DNA of 64,000 bases, from positions 1 to 64,000 of the forward strand of contig ML976690.1 in assembly GCA_010015655.1 (NCBI GenBank). Reading direction: 5' to 3'. The notes below the pieces were generated by a model, which worked only from the letters and a program-made list of their open reading frames with translations, was not told the DNA's origin and ran no database searches. Both the position numbers and the translations under genes were made by a program. This document shows positions 45,331 through 57,270 of this stretch, piece after piece; position 1 is the first letter of the stretch; each line of letters begins with the position of its first letter. This DNA comes from Bimuria novae-zelandiae CBS 107.79 (taxonomy: Eukaryota > Ascomycota > Dothideomycetes > Pleosporales > Didymosphaeriaceae).

Positions 45331-46254
45331 CACTGCGTCATGGAGTTGGTACCGAATTCGTGTCCGCGATTCGGTAGCTCGGACAATCGACCCTGGAAAG
45401 ACAATGGCGGTAGAGTAGAGGGAAAGTTGTGGCGTTCACCTGCGACTAGCGCGCCTTCCCGGAATAGAAATCACGACCACGTTGACCCAGTCTCCACGAC
45501 CGCGCCTGCGCTTTCAAGAAAAAAAGAAGGGAACGGTATTGGGCCAAGACAGATGTCACGGATCAATATATTGACTTAAATGCGCCTAGACGACGCCACA
45601 GAGGTGTCCAGTGCCTGAGATCCGTCCAGGTAGAATGTGGCTGCACTTTCCCAAGTTTCCAGCCGTCAATAGTCTCGTACCTGCATTAGAGTGAAAGCAA
45701 ACGCACGATCCGCGTACACCGTGCCTTCCCTAGCTGCATCTACCTCACTAAAACCCGTCCAACATTACATACAGAATGTTTTGATTGAACTACAAACTCC
45801 ACGAATCCCATGCCAAGCCCGAATCGAACAGGGGACCCTGCCGCGACGACTTCGCCATTAAAGCTAGTACAAGGAAAAAGACTCATAACATAAAGGAGAA
45901 AGTGGTGTTTTGTCCACGTGCCGTGCTGTCTGTCTCTCTCAAACCCCCCATATCAGTGTGTCTGCTTTCCTCCAAAATGTGCACATGATATCTAGATCGT
46001 AGTTGCGCTCGAATGCTGTCTTGTGTGCCGTCTCAAACTCTCGTTTGCGGCCTGTTCAGTTGACGATGATAGCAAATGGACGTCTTGGTGTACGTCGCCA
46101 ATCGCGTGCTCCGGTTGCGGTCGGGCAGTCAAGCAATCGAAAAATCAATGGTGGCTGGCCTGAGTTGCGTGGTCTCGGCGCAGGTGTGGTGTGAGGTGGA
46201 TTTCATTATGCATGTTAAGTCAAAAATGATGTATCCAACTTGGTTGTGTGGTAC
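45331..46254. other. Intergenic region between the RAD51-like gene and PAL1
   Basis: About 920 bp, holding the PAL1 3' untranslated region and the RAD51-like promoter. Short open frames of 60-79 codons have no features and no tRNA-like fold was found. Confidence 0.5.
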
Positions 46255-48083
46255 TTAGGTGGGGCGTTCTGGTCGCGGCCGTCGTCCGCCCTTCAAGCTC
46301 TTGACGCGGTTCAGGAAGCCACCGCCTTGCGGCTTAGACTCGTTGGGGGAACCGATGCTGTCTGCTGTCACAGCGCGGGCCAGTGGGTTGCGTCCTCCGG
46401 GGGAGATAGCTCCTTCCTGTTGAGCAACGTTGATTGCGGCGCCCTTCTTTTCGTATGCCTCATCGTAATCGTCAAAGAATGGATTTTTTTCATTGGCCTT
46501 GCTGGCTGTGAGGCTTCCGCCTGTAGTCAAGGGACCTTGAGGGCTCTGGGCACTTCCATATCGAGCTTCAGAAGAAGTGATCCGCGGCCGGTCTGCACCG
46601 TAGTCTCGCCGTGGTTGATTGAGACCGCGAAAGCGCTGCGCAATTGACTTCTTTCGGCCAAGACCACCCTCGGCGGCAGCCTTCTGGTTCTCGGTTTGGT
46701 TCTGCTGGATAGCAGTGCGTGATGCTGGTGCACCATCTAGGAACGTGGATGTGCCCAGTCCGTAGGTTTCTTCTCCGTGCACAATGTCAGAGCGTTCCTT
46801 GGGACCGAACGTCAATGCACGTTCCTTAATCTCCGGGCGTCCCCAGGTATTAGCAGCTCCGCCGAAATCAGTAAAGCCTTCAGCACCTCTGCCGTGGATC
46901 TTGTCCAGATCAATCTTGTCGTTCACAGGCCCGGAGCCACCAAGAGCGTTGTTGGCTGACCCGACGGGGAAGGCAGACATGGGAGCGCGCTTGTCCTTCT
47001 CGCGGTTGCGGTGGGGCTGAACGGCATCGTACGGGCCATCGTGATGGATCATGCTCGGACCGTAGATGCCACTCACGTCCAATTTATCGATGATATCGAG
47101 GCCGTGGGGTTTTCGTACTTTGCCGGAGCGCGACTTGGGGTCGCGGGTGCGCTCGTCGCGCTCCTTGCGGCGCTCTCTGCGTCGGCGCTCCTCGAACGGG
47201 TCGAGCGAACCCTTGTCGATCATAGAGGACTCGGAATTGCGTCGGGCACGCCTGCTTGTCTCCCTCCTGTGCGGACTGCCCCGTGGCGGCTCACGTCGAG
47301 ATCCCGGGGTCCCAGAAGGTCGGGGTGGCCCACGGGGCGGGCCGCGCGAGCGTTCGTCTCGTCGCTCGTCTCGTCGCTCGTTCCGGCGATCATCGCGTCG
47401 CTCGTAGTCTTGGCGCTTCGCTCTGTCCTCCTCCTCTGAGCGCGATGGGCGGTGGCCGGAGCTAGGGAGGGTGCCGCCGCGCGGAGGTGGGCCGCGGGCT
47501 TGTGGCGGGGGGCGTCTCCTGTCGCCGTCGTCGAGGGTGAGATTGTCCTGTCGCAGGGCAGGATAGTTAGCGAACCGGCTCGCAAAGTGCCTGGAGCGGT
47601 CCATTGGACGCTCGAAAGGCGGAATGAGTGCTTTTTTGGGTGGGTAGGAGTAAAAATGGTGATGGCACCACGCTGGTGCAACGCAGCACAATCACTTTGT
47701 GGCAGGGGACAAACGACGTACAAAGAGCTGGCGGGCGTCGTCGCCAAACGAGGCCTTCTTCGGCGACTCCTTCATCGTGGCATTCATGTCGATCAATTTG
47801 GCTTGTTTGTTGAATTCGGCCTCGAACGTCTGCAGGAACGGATTGCGGGACATTGGTCGGCTGGCTGAACTCGTGGGCGTGCGCAGGGCGGGTGAAGGGA
47901 TGGCGGGCGACGTCGCCCTGTTGCGGAAGGGGTTGTTGGAGTTGAGTTCGAGCGACAGCCCGGGAGATGGGCGTCGGTCTGCGGCACAAATAGGGGAGGT
48001 TAGCTGGCGATGAGATCGTCACCGCTGTCGCAGGTGAAACGAGCGATAAGGAGCATACCAGGCATTGACGGCTCCGCGATCAT
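46255..48083 (-). CDS. PAL1: Pal1 cell-morphology/endocytic-site protein
   Basis: Exons are 48083-48059, 47978-47722 and 47547-46255, giving 524 residues in one frame. Introns are 80 bp (with a GCTAAC branch) and 174 bp. The tiny first exon encodes MIAEPSMPD. The front has two Asn-Pro-Phe motifs (NSNNPFRN and SRNPFLQTFEAEFNKQ), typical for binding EH-domain endocytic proteins. An Arg-rich region follows, then the Pal1 block (LDIIDKLDVSGIYGPSMIHH, DGPYDAVQPHRN, LGGSGPVN, IDLDKIHGRGAEGFTDF, VHGEETYGLGTSTFLDGAPA). In fission yeast Pal1 maintains cylindrical shape at growing tips and associates with endocytic coats. Low-complexity Arg/Glu repeats are normal for the family. Confidence 0.88.
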
Positions 48084-49078
48084 GATTGCGGGTACTTGGT
48101 TCCCTGCGCGTTGGGCCCAATCACGCTGACGTGCCGGGGGGTGCGGGCAGGATTGCGCTGGGCGGCGACTGAATGCTGGTGGAGGTCTGACGCACGCAGC
48201 TAATCTTGCTGGCGGGGTCCAAAAGTTGGCAGCTATAGGGGCGCGGTTAAGACTGGCGGGTATGATGGTCGCTGGTGTTTCGCGTGCAAAGCCTACTGTA
48301 GGGGGACGAGGGCCGCCGCAACCTGTTCCTGGCCGCTGTCAGGTGGTTGAACGACCGCGCGGTACCCGTACTCTAGCAGCCGGACTAGCGCATGCACACA
48401 ATATAAGTAACAAAGTAAAGTACCAATGCTAACGGACAGCAATGCACAGCAGTAGCAGCGTGAATGGTGTAGGGTGACGTGAAATCAAAGTCAAAGTCAA
48501 TGGGCACGGCGGGAATTATGTAAATAATGGGCTCCCGCGCCGGGGCCGGCCCTGAGTTCTGGCTCGCACTGGCGGGCAGCTGCAGGCGCGGCTCGTCGAC
48601 TGAGAGGGGAACTGTGCACTGTGGCGCCGCAGCTGATTCGACGCACCGCCGCCGATACTGTGCAAATGACTGAATCTGGGCTTGTGGGAGAATGATTCAA
48701 TGAATAGCGCAGGGGTGCGTAAAGCACGCCCGAGACGTGACTTGGTCCTCCAAATTGACCTTGTGGTTGTCATCGCCCGTTCATTCATGACCAAAGCTCC
48801 AGCGAGCCACCACCATCACTCTTTGTTTACCTCACTGTACGTATCGTCTGTCAAAACAGTGCCAGCCCAACCACAGATTGCTCTGCGCACGGTTATTGTG
48901 GCCCAGTGCAAGTCCGCAGACGGCACCTGGCTAATTCACCTCCATCCCTCAAAGCGGTATAGACTAGCCGTCGTCCCCGCAATCCGAGCAGACCCTGAAA
49001 CATGAACCGAGAGCCTCAGAGACCAGCCGGTCGCCCACCAACTGAACCAACAGCATTGTCACACCGTTGCAGCTCGCC
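48084..49078. promoter_or_regulatory. Divergent intergenic region between PAL1 and MED31
   Basis: About 1 kb between two start codons that face away from each other. It must hold both promoters. Open frames on each strand (48226-48432, 48516-48794, 48682-49005) are short, overlap one another and show no family. Confidence 0.5.
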
Positions 49079-49534
49079 ATGGCCTCCGACGACGCATCCG
49101 ACCCTGTTCCTCGCTACAGCGGTTTCTCGCGCTTTGAGCTGGAGCTCGAGGTCTGTCCAAGCGTGGCCCACGTGCTGCCCCTATGCATCACTGACCTCCC
49201 TAGTTTGTGCAGTGCCTCGCCAATCCCGCCTATCTCAATTACCTAGCTCAGCAGAAGATCTTGGACAAGCCAGATTTTATCAATTACCTCGGCTACCTGC
49301 AATACTTCAAGGATCCAAAGTACTCCAAATTTTTACAGTGGGTGCTCACAGACGGAGATCTTTCGGTAGTGTGGCTCACTGACCATGTGCTGTAGCCATC
49401 CTGGGCCAACTCTCCGAGCATTGGAGTTGCTCCAACAGGAACCTTTCCGCGCTGAGATTCTCAACCCCAGTCTCTTCAACTACATGACCATAGAGGGCCT
49501 CAAGAACGCAATTCCTGCTGATAAGAAAGACTGA
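49079..49534 (+). CDS. MED31: Mediator complex subunit 31
   Basis: Exons are 49079-49150, 49204-49337 and 49396-49534, giving 114 residues. Introns are 53 and 58 bp. The family core is complete: [51 protein letters not shown] and [14 protein letters not shown]. Med31 (Soh1) is part of the middle module of the Mediator complex, which links regulators to RNA polymerase II. The length is that of Pezizomycotina members. The start follows a good context and the divergent gene is PAL1. Confidence 0.92.
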
Positions 49535-50204
49535 GTTGCGTCATTCGCATTCCTCTCGACTCGGTTCTCGCAGAAACGTGCGATTACGCGCTTAGTCACC
49601 CATGCAATGGGTGGATCGTCATAGCGTGGTGCTATTGCTATTAACGGAACCCTGGGCTCCGTTCGCAGCATCGATAAGCTAATTGTTCCAGTAACGAGTG
49701 AGGCAAGGTTGCATGATGGCATTGGTTGTCAGGACCAACGCAACGGTGGTAATCATGATACGAAACTGCTACAGCGTCCATCCTCTGTGCTAGTCATTTC
49801 TACCTGTATCTGAATTTAGGAAAGCACAGCGGCTTGAAATATAATTTACCTTGGTTCGAGTAAAGTACCGTGGTATCACGCAGCACCACTGCATGCGAGG
49901 GTTGCCTGTGGGTAGGCGAACTCTTAACTGTACCGTGGTTTCGTGTGCCATGCTAAAACTAACATCTGGAATATTCGATTTCGTTTCTTTTTAATTCCGA
50001 ATCCCTAGAGGCTCGAATTAATCGTTGTGATCAGAGGCTACGCACCTTTCAGACCTAGGACCCTGATCCCTGGTGACACGGTGCCACGTGATACAGGTCG
50101 GGTTTAGCGCCGCCCCACGTCAGTTGTTGTGAGGTGTCGCAATCGGAAGGAGATAGCTTGCCATTTCACGAATATTGCCCCTCTTAAGTCACATATCCTT
50201 CACT
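49535..50204. other. Intergenic region between MED31 and the TBC gene
   Basis: 670 bp with no recognised gene. A frame on the minus strand (49722-49480, 80 codons) overlaps the end of MED31 and is taken as a shadow. It should include the TBC gene promoter. Confidence 0.5.
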
Positions 50205-52726
50205 ATGAGAGGAATTGCCGAAGCAGAGTGTGCCTGTCCCGTCCGAAACCTCTCAATTTGTGTCTGATTTGTGTTCTCAGGAAACATTGGCGCCAACTGG
50301 ACGACTTCCACTCCCTCACAGACCTAAAGATAGCTGTTTCCTCGCACAGAGAGCCGCAAATCACAGCAGGCTTGCGCTCCGTATGCTGGAAGGTACGTAA
50401 AAGCAATCTGCTCTTATCGGTTGCGCAATGCTAATACACGTCATACAGATCTTCCTGCTTCTCAAAACACTAGACCGCTCGTCATGGCCCGCCCGCATCT
50501 CAGAGTCGCGAACGACGTACGCCTCCCTCCGCTCACACTACCTGAATGCAATCGAGCACCCCGATGAGCTCGGGTCGTCCGTCGATCCGCTCAGCGAAAA
50601 TGAAGAGGTACGCCTTCCTTCCAAGACTTCATCACATCGCTTATTGACCATACTAAGCCTTGAAAGTCCCCATGGGTAGCCCTACGATCCGACGAGGCCC
50701 TCCGCGCAGAGATTTTCCAAGACATCGAGCGATGCATGCCCGACAATGTATACTTCCGGCAGCCGGCGACGCAAAACATGATGTTGGATGTTCTGTTTGT
50801 ATGGTGCAAGATGCATCCGAACGTCGGCTATCGACAAGGCATGCACGAGATACTGGCTCCGCTTCTGTGGGTCATAGAAAGAGATGCAGTGGACATGGCG
50901 CGCGTAGACACCGCTGAGGTAGAACAAACACTGGTGGACATGCTCGATGCGAGCTACATGGAGCATGACACCTTTACGCTGTTCTCGTTGATCATGCAGA
51001 CGGCCATGTCGTTTTATGTGCCTGCTGATCCCGCTTCCAACTTCAAGGAGAGCCCAATGCTTGCTCGATGTGCCAGGATCTTCGAACGATATCTCCCAAA
51101 AACCGACCCAGAGCTGGCATCACATCTCGTCAAACTTGAGATCGTCCCGCAGATCTTTCTCCTGTAAGCTCCCGCATCTGTACACCAGATATGACTTTAC
51201 TGATACATGTGCAGGCGTTGGATACGGCTGCTCTATGGTCGCGAGTTCCCTCTCGACGATGTTTTGAACGTGTGGGACGCCCTGTTCGCCATCGACTCCA
51301 CTCTCGAGCTTGTCGATATGATCTCCATTGCCATGTTGTTGCGAATACGCTGGGATTTGATTGCTGCAGACACGAACGAGGCATTCACGCTATTACTGCG
51401 GTACCCAGAACCTGACGCACCAGCGTATACATTCATCAAGGATGCGCTATACCTCAGGGACCATCTGACTCCGGAGGGTGGTGCGGAGATCATCACACGC
51501 TACGGGAAAAGAGCGCCCGCAATTGATACGAATCGCCCTCCACCAGCACTACGATTACCTTCGCCAGCTCCTTCTTCCGCATCGCATCGCACAAGAAACA
51601 GCACAGGATCACCCACCGCGTTTGTTAGTCAGCAAGGCGCGGGGCTTGAAGCACTCTTGCAAGGCGCAGCGAAGAATGTGATCGAGCGTGGTTCGCAATG
51701 GGGTGTCGGGAAAGCTATCCGTGATGCAGTTGGCGAGGTCAGAAAGCACGCTGAAGCGATCCAGTCCGGCGTTCCTACCGCGCCCCCTTCAGGCCAGACC
51801 ACACCACGATCTGGCGGACGAGAGTATCGCAAGCCTGCCCAACTGCCGGGGGTCAGTTCGAGACCTGCTATTCCCCGCGTACAATCTGGCAACGCGCTGA
51901 AGAAGATCGAAAGCTTAGAAAGGCGCAGTAAGGACCTGGCAAAGATGCTGGAGGCTGCTGTGGCCGAGCTTTGGGACTATCACAAGGAGCGCAGCGAAGA
52001 AGACAAGGAACCAGACCAGGCGAAGAAAGACGCGATAGAAGTCCTGAGCCTCGCTATCGCGAAGGTGCAGTTCGTCCAAGTATATCTCGAGGACTCCTCC
52101 ATACCTCTCCCTGTCGAAGAAATGACAGAGCAAGCTGTACGTCCAAGTTTATCCTTGCAGTGCGAAGATTTTATGGCAAACACATGCTGACCCTTTAGGC
52201 CACCGCCAACGCAGCAGCTAGCCTCCTGTCGCCGATACCCACACCACCAACGGTCCCCGAACGAACAACGAGCGCGCCTCCAGTACCGAATAGCTTGCAG
52301 CAAAACTCGCCCGCGTCCAGCTCACAACCCACCTCACCTGCCGCGGACGCATCTCCACTAGCTCGTTCTCATGTACAGATTCAGCCAATATCATCGAGAC
52401 TACCGCCGCGAGCACGACCCACGCTAGCTTCGTCGAACTTCTCCTGGATGCTCGGTCAAGATTCAGGGTCTACCGCATCGGCATTCGCATCGAGCACGGC
52501 ACATTCGGCGTTTGCATCAGACGAGAAGCGCAGACTCAAGGGCAAGGGCTTCCTTTTCGGAGACGAAGACGAAGCTGAAGAGCCCGCAAATGAGAAGAAA
52601 GGGAGCACGTACGGCAAAGGTGGAGCGAAGAACGGGAAGAGCAAAAGTAAGGCGCTAACAGAGGCAGATGTAGAAGAGGAGGTTATCGATCTGAGGGATG
52701 TGGGAAAGAGGGATGCTGTGATGTGA
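50205..52726 (+). CDS. TBC-domain Rab GTPase-activating protein (TBC1D5-like)
   Basis: Exons are 50205-50227, 50281-50392, 50449-50607, 50667-51163, 51215-52136 and 52199-52726, giving 746 residues with every junction in phase. The TBC domain begins with GLRSVCWK and IFLLLKTLD. Both catalytic fingers are present: Arg in IFQDIERCMPDNVYF (IxxDxxR) and Gln in NVGYRQGMHEILAPLLW (YxQ). LRWIRLLYGREFPLDDVLNV and WDALFA close it. The C-terminal half is Ser/Pro-rich with a coiled-coil-like segment (KKIESLERRSKDLAKMLEAA). It ends with an acidic, Lys-rich tail. TBC1D5 relatives act on Rab7 at endosomes and with retromer. The 23-bp first exon rests on family similarity of the first residues. Confidence 0.9.
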
Positions 52727-53051
52727 TGGGAGGAGGGCGAAGATACCCAGGATATGTACATGTCACGTAGTAAGCATCACAGTTGTTGATCTGCACTGAG
52801 CGAGCGTTTTATATAAACATGGCGTTTATATTATCGTTGTTGGTCTCGTGCTTCGTTTGAAGATAACCTTGCTAGCTTATATGTTTCCCACGCAAAGAGT
52901 GTGTGCCAAAGAGTGGAGCGAAGGGTACCGAGCGAAGTTGTCGTGTGCGTGTGCGTGTGCGTTGATTATCAAGGACAGTCGGTCGAAAACGGATCGAAGA
53001 GTTAAAGAACAGTCTTGTATCGCCGTCACGAGGCATCGGTGTAAAGAGCGT
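52727..53051. other. Convergent intergenic region
   Basis: It lies between the 3' ends of the TBC gene (plus) and the metallothionein (minus). A GTGTGCGTGTGCGTGTGCG run occurs at about 52943-52961. There are no genes. Confidence 0.5.
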
Positions 53052-53185
53052 TTCTATACACATCGTTAGTATATACAGTCGTGTGTGGGAAGGAGTGGGT
53101 AAGACGCACATTTTCCGCAGTTGCAAGCACCCTGCGCGCAAGCGCAGTCGGCGCAGTTGCATCCAGCGGTTCCACAGCCAGGCAT
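53052..53185 (-). CDS. Very small metallothionein
   Basis: ATG at 53185-53183. The product starts MPGCGTAGCNCADCACAQGA and continues CNCGK, 25 residues with 7 Cys (positions 4, 9, 11, 14, 16, 21, 23) mostly in Cys-X-Cys pairs, with no aromatic residues. That is the size and Cys number of the copper metallothionein of Neurospora, and the Gly-Lys end is family-like. The coding is 53185-53110, and an intron at 53109-53054 (GTGCGT donor, perfect TACTAAC branch, TATAG acceptor) splits the stop codon: T before, AA after. Without splicing the frame runs to 39 residues with two further Cys, ending at 53066. Such proteins bind copper or other soft metals in the cytosol and are usually metal-induced. 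Confidence 0.75.
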
Positions 53186-54198
53186 ATTTAACTGTTTTCT
53201 TTGAAGAGGAAAGGTGAATGTGTAAGTGTGTATGTGCGGTAGCTTCGCTTTGTATTTCGTTGTTGCTGATTGCTGATGCAGAAACCAAGATGGAGGGGCA
53301 GCGCGGGGTCTTTATCTTCCTAACCTGGCCCCCCTAGGCGCCTAAGAAACACTGGTGCGTCACCCGGTGACCAACTAAAACCGACGCGCGCCGGTAGCTG
53401 CGCGTGGAGCTGTTCGCCGTGGACGCGGTGTGGTTGGGTAATTCAGCCTAGAGCTTAGGAGGGCGAAGGGGTGTGGCCGCCGCACAATTCACGCATCGGG
53501 GGAGCTATGCCCTATTTGAGCAGGTTTCGTGGGGCGCGTTTTGCCTTGGGGGGCGTAGCGGGGTGCTGCGGTGTTTACGCGAGAGGGCGAGGGGGTTGTA
53601 AGGGGATATTTCCATGGATGGAATAAGAAAGAATGGTTGGAGGGTGTGGTGACATACCGGTATTACATACGATGGGCGTGTTAGGAGAGCGTTCTGCAAA
53701 CACAGTCGGGAGATGCTGGTGTTTCAAACACCACATGTGCAGTTCAGCCCGATGGCACTGTATCGGTATAATCTGCCGGTTCACTGCCCTACATGTATCT
53801 GCAAGTGTGAGAGGGAAGACCTGTGTTGCCCTGCAGTAGACACCACTCCCACAGCCGTCTCCTCCACTACAACCCCACAAAGTCCCCATATCCTCACAAA
53901 TACCACCTCAAAAGCTCTCTCAACCTTCCCTTGAGAAGGAATAGCTGATCCCTGTTTGAATCTAACATATAGCGACGTAATTTAATAGAGAGCATGTTTT
54001 AACGGCCGGAGAACACACATGCTTCCGTACCAATGAGTACGAGAGCTGGTACGGTTGGAAAATGAAATATATCATCCCATCTCGTGACCACCGCGCACCC
54101 TTGATAGTCCCTGTAGGCGCCTCGACCACCGCAAGACCGAGCTCTCTATCCAGGCTGGCTGGTGGAGTGTCTACCCTAAGCATTCTTTCCTCAAGCAC
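53186..54198. other. Upstream region of the metallothionein; no other gene seen
   Basis: About 1 kb of normal composition up to the inverted repeat at 54199. It should contain the metallothionein promoter, though no metal-response site is claimed. Overlapping frames (53575-53889 minus, 53633-53934 plus) lack features. Bases 54147-54169 match 23 bases inside the STB3-like gene. Confidence 0.5.
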
Positions 54199-54501
54199 AT
54201 AAGCTCGGCCATATACTTTTCGGCCACATATACTTCTCGGCCACCCCACCTAAGATAGCCACACTATTTTAAGTCGCGATTTTTCAACAACAATAATTGT
54301 ATTTGCTACTTAGTATATATAGAGTTAAAAGTAAGCACTACTATTATTACTACTACTTTTTAAGTTTCTTTTTCTAGCAAAGTACTTTTTTATTAAGTCT
54401 ATAAAATAGCTACGCGATTAATTATAGCCTTAATACTTTTAACGTTACTAAAGTACTTATTTAGATTAACTTAAACTTACTTTTTTATATAGTTAACTCT
54501 A

Positions 54502-54998
54502 TGTTACGATTACGAACCCCACAGGAATAATGGAACCAGACAATTATGCTAAGAGAGTTATTATTAGCGAAATTACTAGGGCGAAGGAATATAAGGAAGC
54601 GCGGGGCAGCTTAGGTTAGTAGTTACGTAATATGGTCCTGCATAATGCGAGATCCTATAGGACTTTAAGGGTTCTACGGACCTTAAAGTCTTAGTAGGAC
54701 TATAATAATAATTTTAATAATAGTAAAAGCTAAGATAAATAATATATAGTTTAATAATTTCTTTATACCTTCCTCACTCCTTATAGTTAACTTAATATAC
54801 TATAAGTATATTTCTTATAACAGATTAGTAAATCTCCTAGTTAGTTATTTTATAGTTTATTATAGAATTAGATTATTTACATATCCTAGTATTATTATTT
54901 TAAGCTCTTAACTACTAAATACATTTATAAGGCATATTACTCTTAGCCTATCCTCCCCTAATCCGGATTAGGCTTAGGTAAGTAAACCCCTTATAATA
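54502..54998 (+). repeat. LTR-like repeat, left copy
   Basis: It begins TGTTACGATTACGAACCCC and ends CCCCTTATAATA. It matches the inverted copy 56222-56738 along its length, including GGAACCAGACAATTA, GCGCGGGGCAGCTTAGGTTA and CCTATCCTCCCCT. A copia- or gypsy-type LTR or a solo LTR is likely; the coding part is not seen. Confidence 0.65.
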
Positions 54999-55782
54999 CT
55001 CTAGTACTACTTAGTTAATATTTAAAATATTAATTTTTAGCCTTAAGTTAAGTAGCTCTAGTATTAGCTTTTATAAAAGCTTTACCTACCTTACTAAGCA
55101 CTAGGCGGATGCTTTATATAAAAAATTTAATAGTAAAAGTTACTACTAAGCCTTATATAGGGTCTATAAGCTCCGTGGGATATTAAAAACCTAATCTAAT
55201 TAATCTAATATTTAATAAGCTACTAAAGGAATAACTAGTTAGCTAGTTACTTAAGATATTAGTAGTATAAGGCCCAGGTTATATAAGTAAAATCTAAAAA
55301 CCTACTAGCTAGCTTATATAATACGCTCTAATAGCGCTTCTTCCCTTACCTTATTATATAATATAATAAAACGTCTTTTCTTAATTAAGACTACGTTATT
55401 AAGTAAAAAGAAAGCTTAGATCTTATTATAATAGTATATCTTAAGTATAAAGAAAAGAGTAAAATTGTGAGGCACTTTGTGGCAGGCAATTTGGATCAAG
55501 GTAAACGTGTGTATTAGACAAATCCTTGCAGGATGTCGAAGGGTCTATAGAGGTATATATAGACTAGGGCACGTGACTGAGCCGGGGGTGCTCCAGAAGT
55601 GGCCCGAGGGAGGTCCGGAGGATCTCCGAGGGTTGGCTTCTGTGGAGGTCAAGAATGTCCCTGACAAACATTTAAAAGATATAGTAAATAGATCTTATTA
55701 ACTTTATTAAGCTATATAAAGTTAATTAGTATATAAGAGCTATAGCTATTAAGAAGGAGCAGATAATAGCTATTAAAAAATA
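54999..55782. other. Degenerate A+T-rich stretch with a GC-normal patch
   Basis: Mostly RIP-like sequence. A patch at about 55475-55675 has normal composition, with a 74-codon frame (55477-55701) that matches no known family. It includes GTGACTGAGCCGGGGGTGCTCC and repeated GGAGGTCCGGAGGATCTCC words. The flanking degenerate parts are unassigned. Confidence 0.4.
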
Positions 55783-56218
55783 GGCTTTATAAATGGGTTG
55801 GGTCACAAGGACCACAGTTAGGTCTAACTAAGCAGAACACTAAAATTCTAAACTTTAAACTCTCTATAACTTTATTAATAAAGGAGCTATACTTATGCAA
55901 TCTTAATATAATGTGTATATATATATTAATAGTAATTTATTTTATTTTAAAAAAATTATATAGTATATTAAGTCGTGCATTCTAAAAAAAAAGACGTAAA
56001 ATACTACTAAAAACATAATTCCTCTTCAAATAAATATAAAATGTACGATATTTTTTACAGTTACATAACTTATATATATATATATACACCTTATATTAAA
56101 ATTGCATAAAAATACTTCCTATATTTATTAAGTTATAAAGAGTTTAAAGTTTAGAATTTTGGTGTTCTGCTTAGTCAGACCCAACTGTGGCCCCTGCGAC
56201 CCAACCCATTTACCAGCC
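55783..56218. mobile_element. Fold-back MITE, copy 2
   Basis: 436 bp, same family as 26597-27022. Left arm and right arm are near-complementary for about 200 bp, from GGCTTTATAAATGGGTTGGG on the left to CCAACCCATTTACCAGCC on the right. TA precedes it but TT follows, so a target duplication is not perfect here. It ends three bases before the LTR-like copy at 56222. Confidence 0.75.
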
Positions 56219-56221
56219 TTT

Positions 56222-56738
56222 TGTTACAAGGGGCTATACGTACCTAAGCCTGTTCCGGGTGAGGGGAGGATAGGTTAAGGGTAAAGTATCTTGCAGATAT
56301 TCAGTGGTTAAAAGCAATAGTAGCAACACTAAGTTTATAAATAATTTAATTCTATAATAAACTACAGAATAACTAACTATGAGATTTACTAATCTATTAT
56401 AAAAGATATACTTATAGTGTTAGGAAAGTTAGCTACAAGAAGTAAAAAAGATATAAAGAAATTATTAGACTATATACTATTTATCTTATTTTTTACTATT
56501 AACTAAATTATTTTTATAGTCCTACTAAGGCCTTTCTCCTAGAAGTAGTTTCTAAGACTTACTATAGTCCTAACTTTTATGCGAGACTTCACGCTTATAC
56601 AGGACTATATAATATAACTACTAACCTAAGCTGCCCCGCGCCTCTTTGTGTTTCTCCGACCTAGTTATTCTGTCGACAATAATCCTCTTGACGTAATTGT
56701 CTGGTCCCTTTGTTCCTATGGGATTCGTGATCGTAATA
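56222..56738 (-). repeat. LTR-like repeat, right inverted copy
   Basis: On the minus strand it starts TATTACGATCACGAATCCC at 56738 (the TG start having become TA) and ends GCCCCTTGTAACA at 56222. It faces the copy at 54502-54998. The two copies differ by indels and many transitions. Confidence 0.65.
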
Positions 56739-56793
56739 CCTACTAAAGAATAGTGAAGTATTTAGTATAAAAATACGCTAACGTATATGCATA

Positions 56794-57268
56794 GCGAGCT
56801 AATTAGTTAAGCAAGCTAATTAGTTAAGCGAGCTAAGTACTCTATTTTACTAAGAAAACTATAATTTTTACACGTCTATAACTCTCGTAGTACTTAATAA
56901 TAAGAAAACTATAATTTTTACACGTCTATAACTCTCGTAGTACTTAATAATAAATTTTTAAATATTAATATAGTAATATTATATATATAAAGACTAACCT
57001 ATTAAATTTTAAATGTTCTAGTGCCTATAGTTCTCGAAATATTAAATTTAGTGGCTAAAAGATCCCTCTAATTTAGTAATTCTTAAATAACGTCCAACTT
57101 CTTTAAGCTAGAGCTTAGTAATTTTAAATATAGATTTTATATATTAGTGCAGCCATATGTATAGCTTTATAAAATTTATTATGAAGTATTAAAGAAGTTA
57201 TAGAGGTGTAAAAAATTTAGTTTTACTAGTAAAACAGAGTAATTAGCTTGCTTAACTAATTAGCTCGC
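56794..57268. mobile_element. MITE with 29-bp terminal inverted repeats and TA target site
   Basis: GCGAGCTAATTAGTTAAGCA starts the left end, and the right end is its complement for 29 bp without mismatch. TA flanks both sides (56792-56793 and 57269-57270). 475 bp, no coding. The left end contains a second, near-identical copy of part of the repeat. Confidence 0.85.
56851..56950. repeat. Perfect 50-bp tandem duplication
   Basis: Positions 56851-56900 and 56901-56950 are identical. Both lie inside the MITE at 56794-57268. Confidence 0.9.
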
Positions 57269-57270
57269 TA

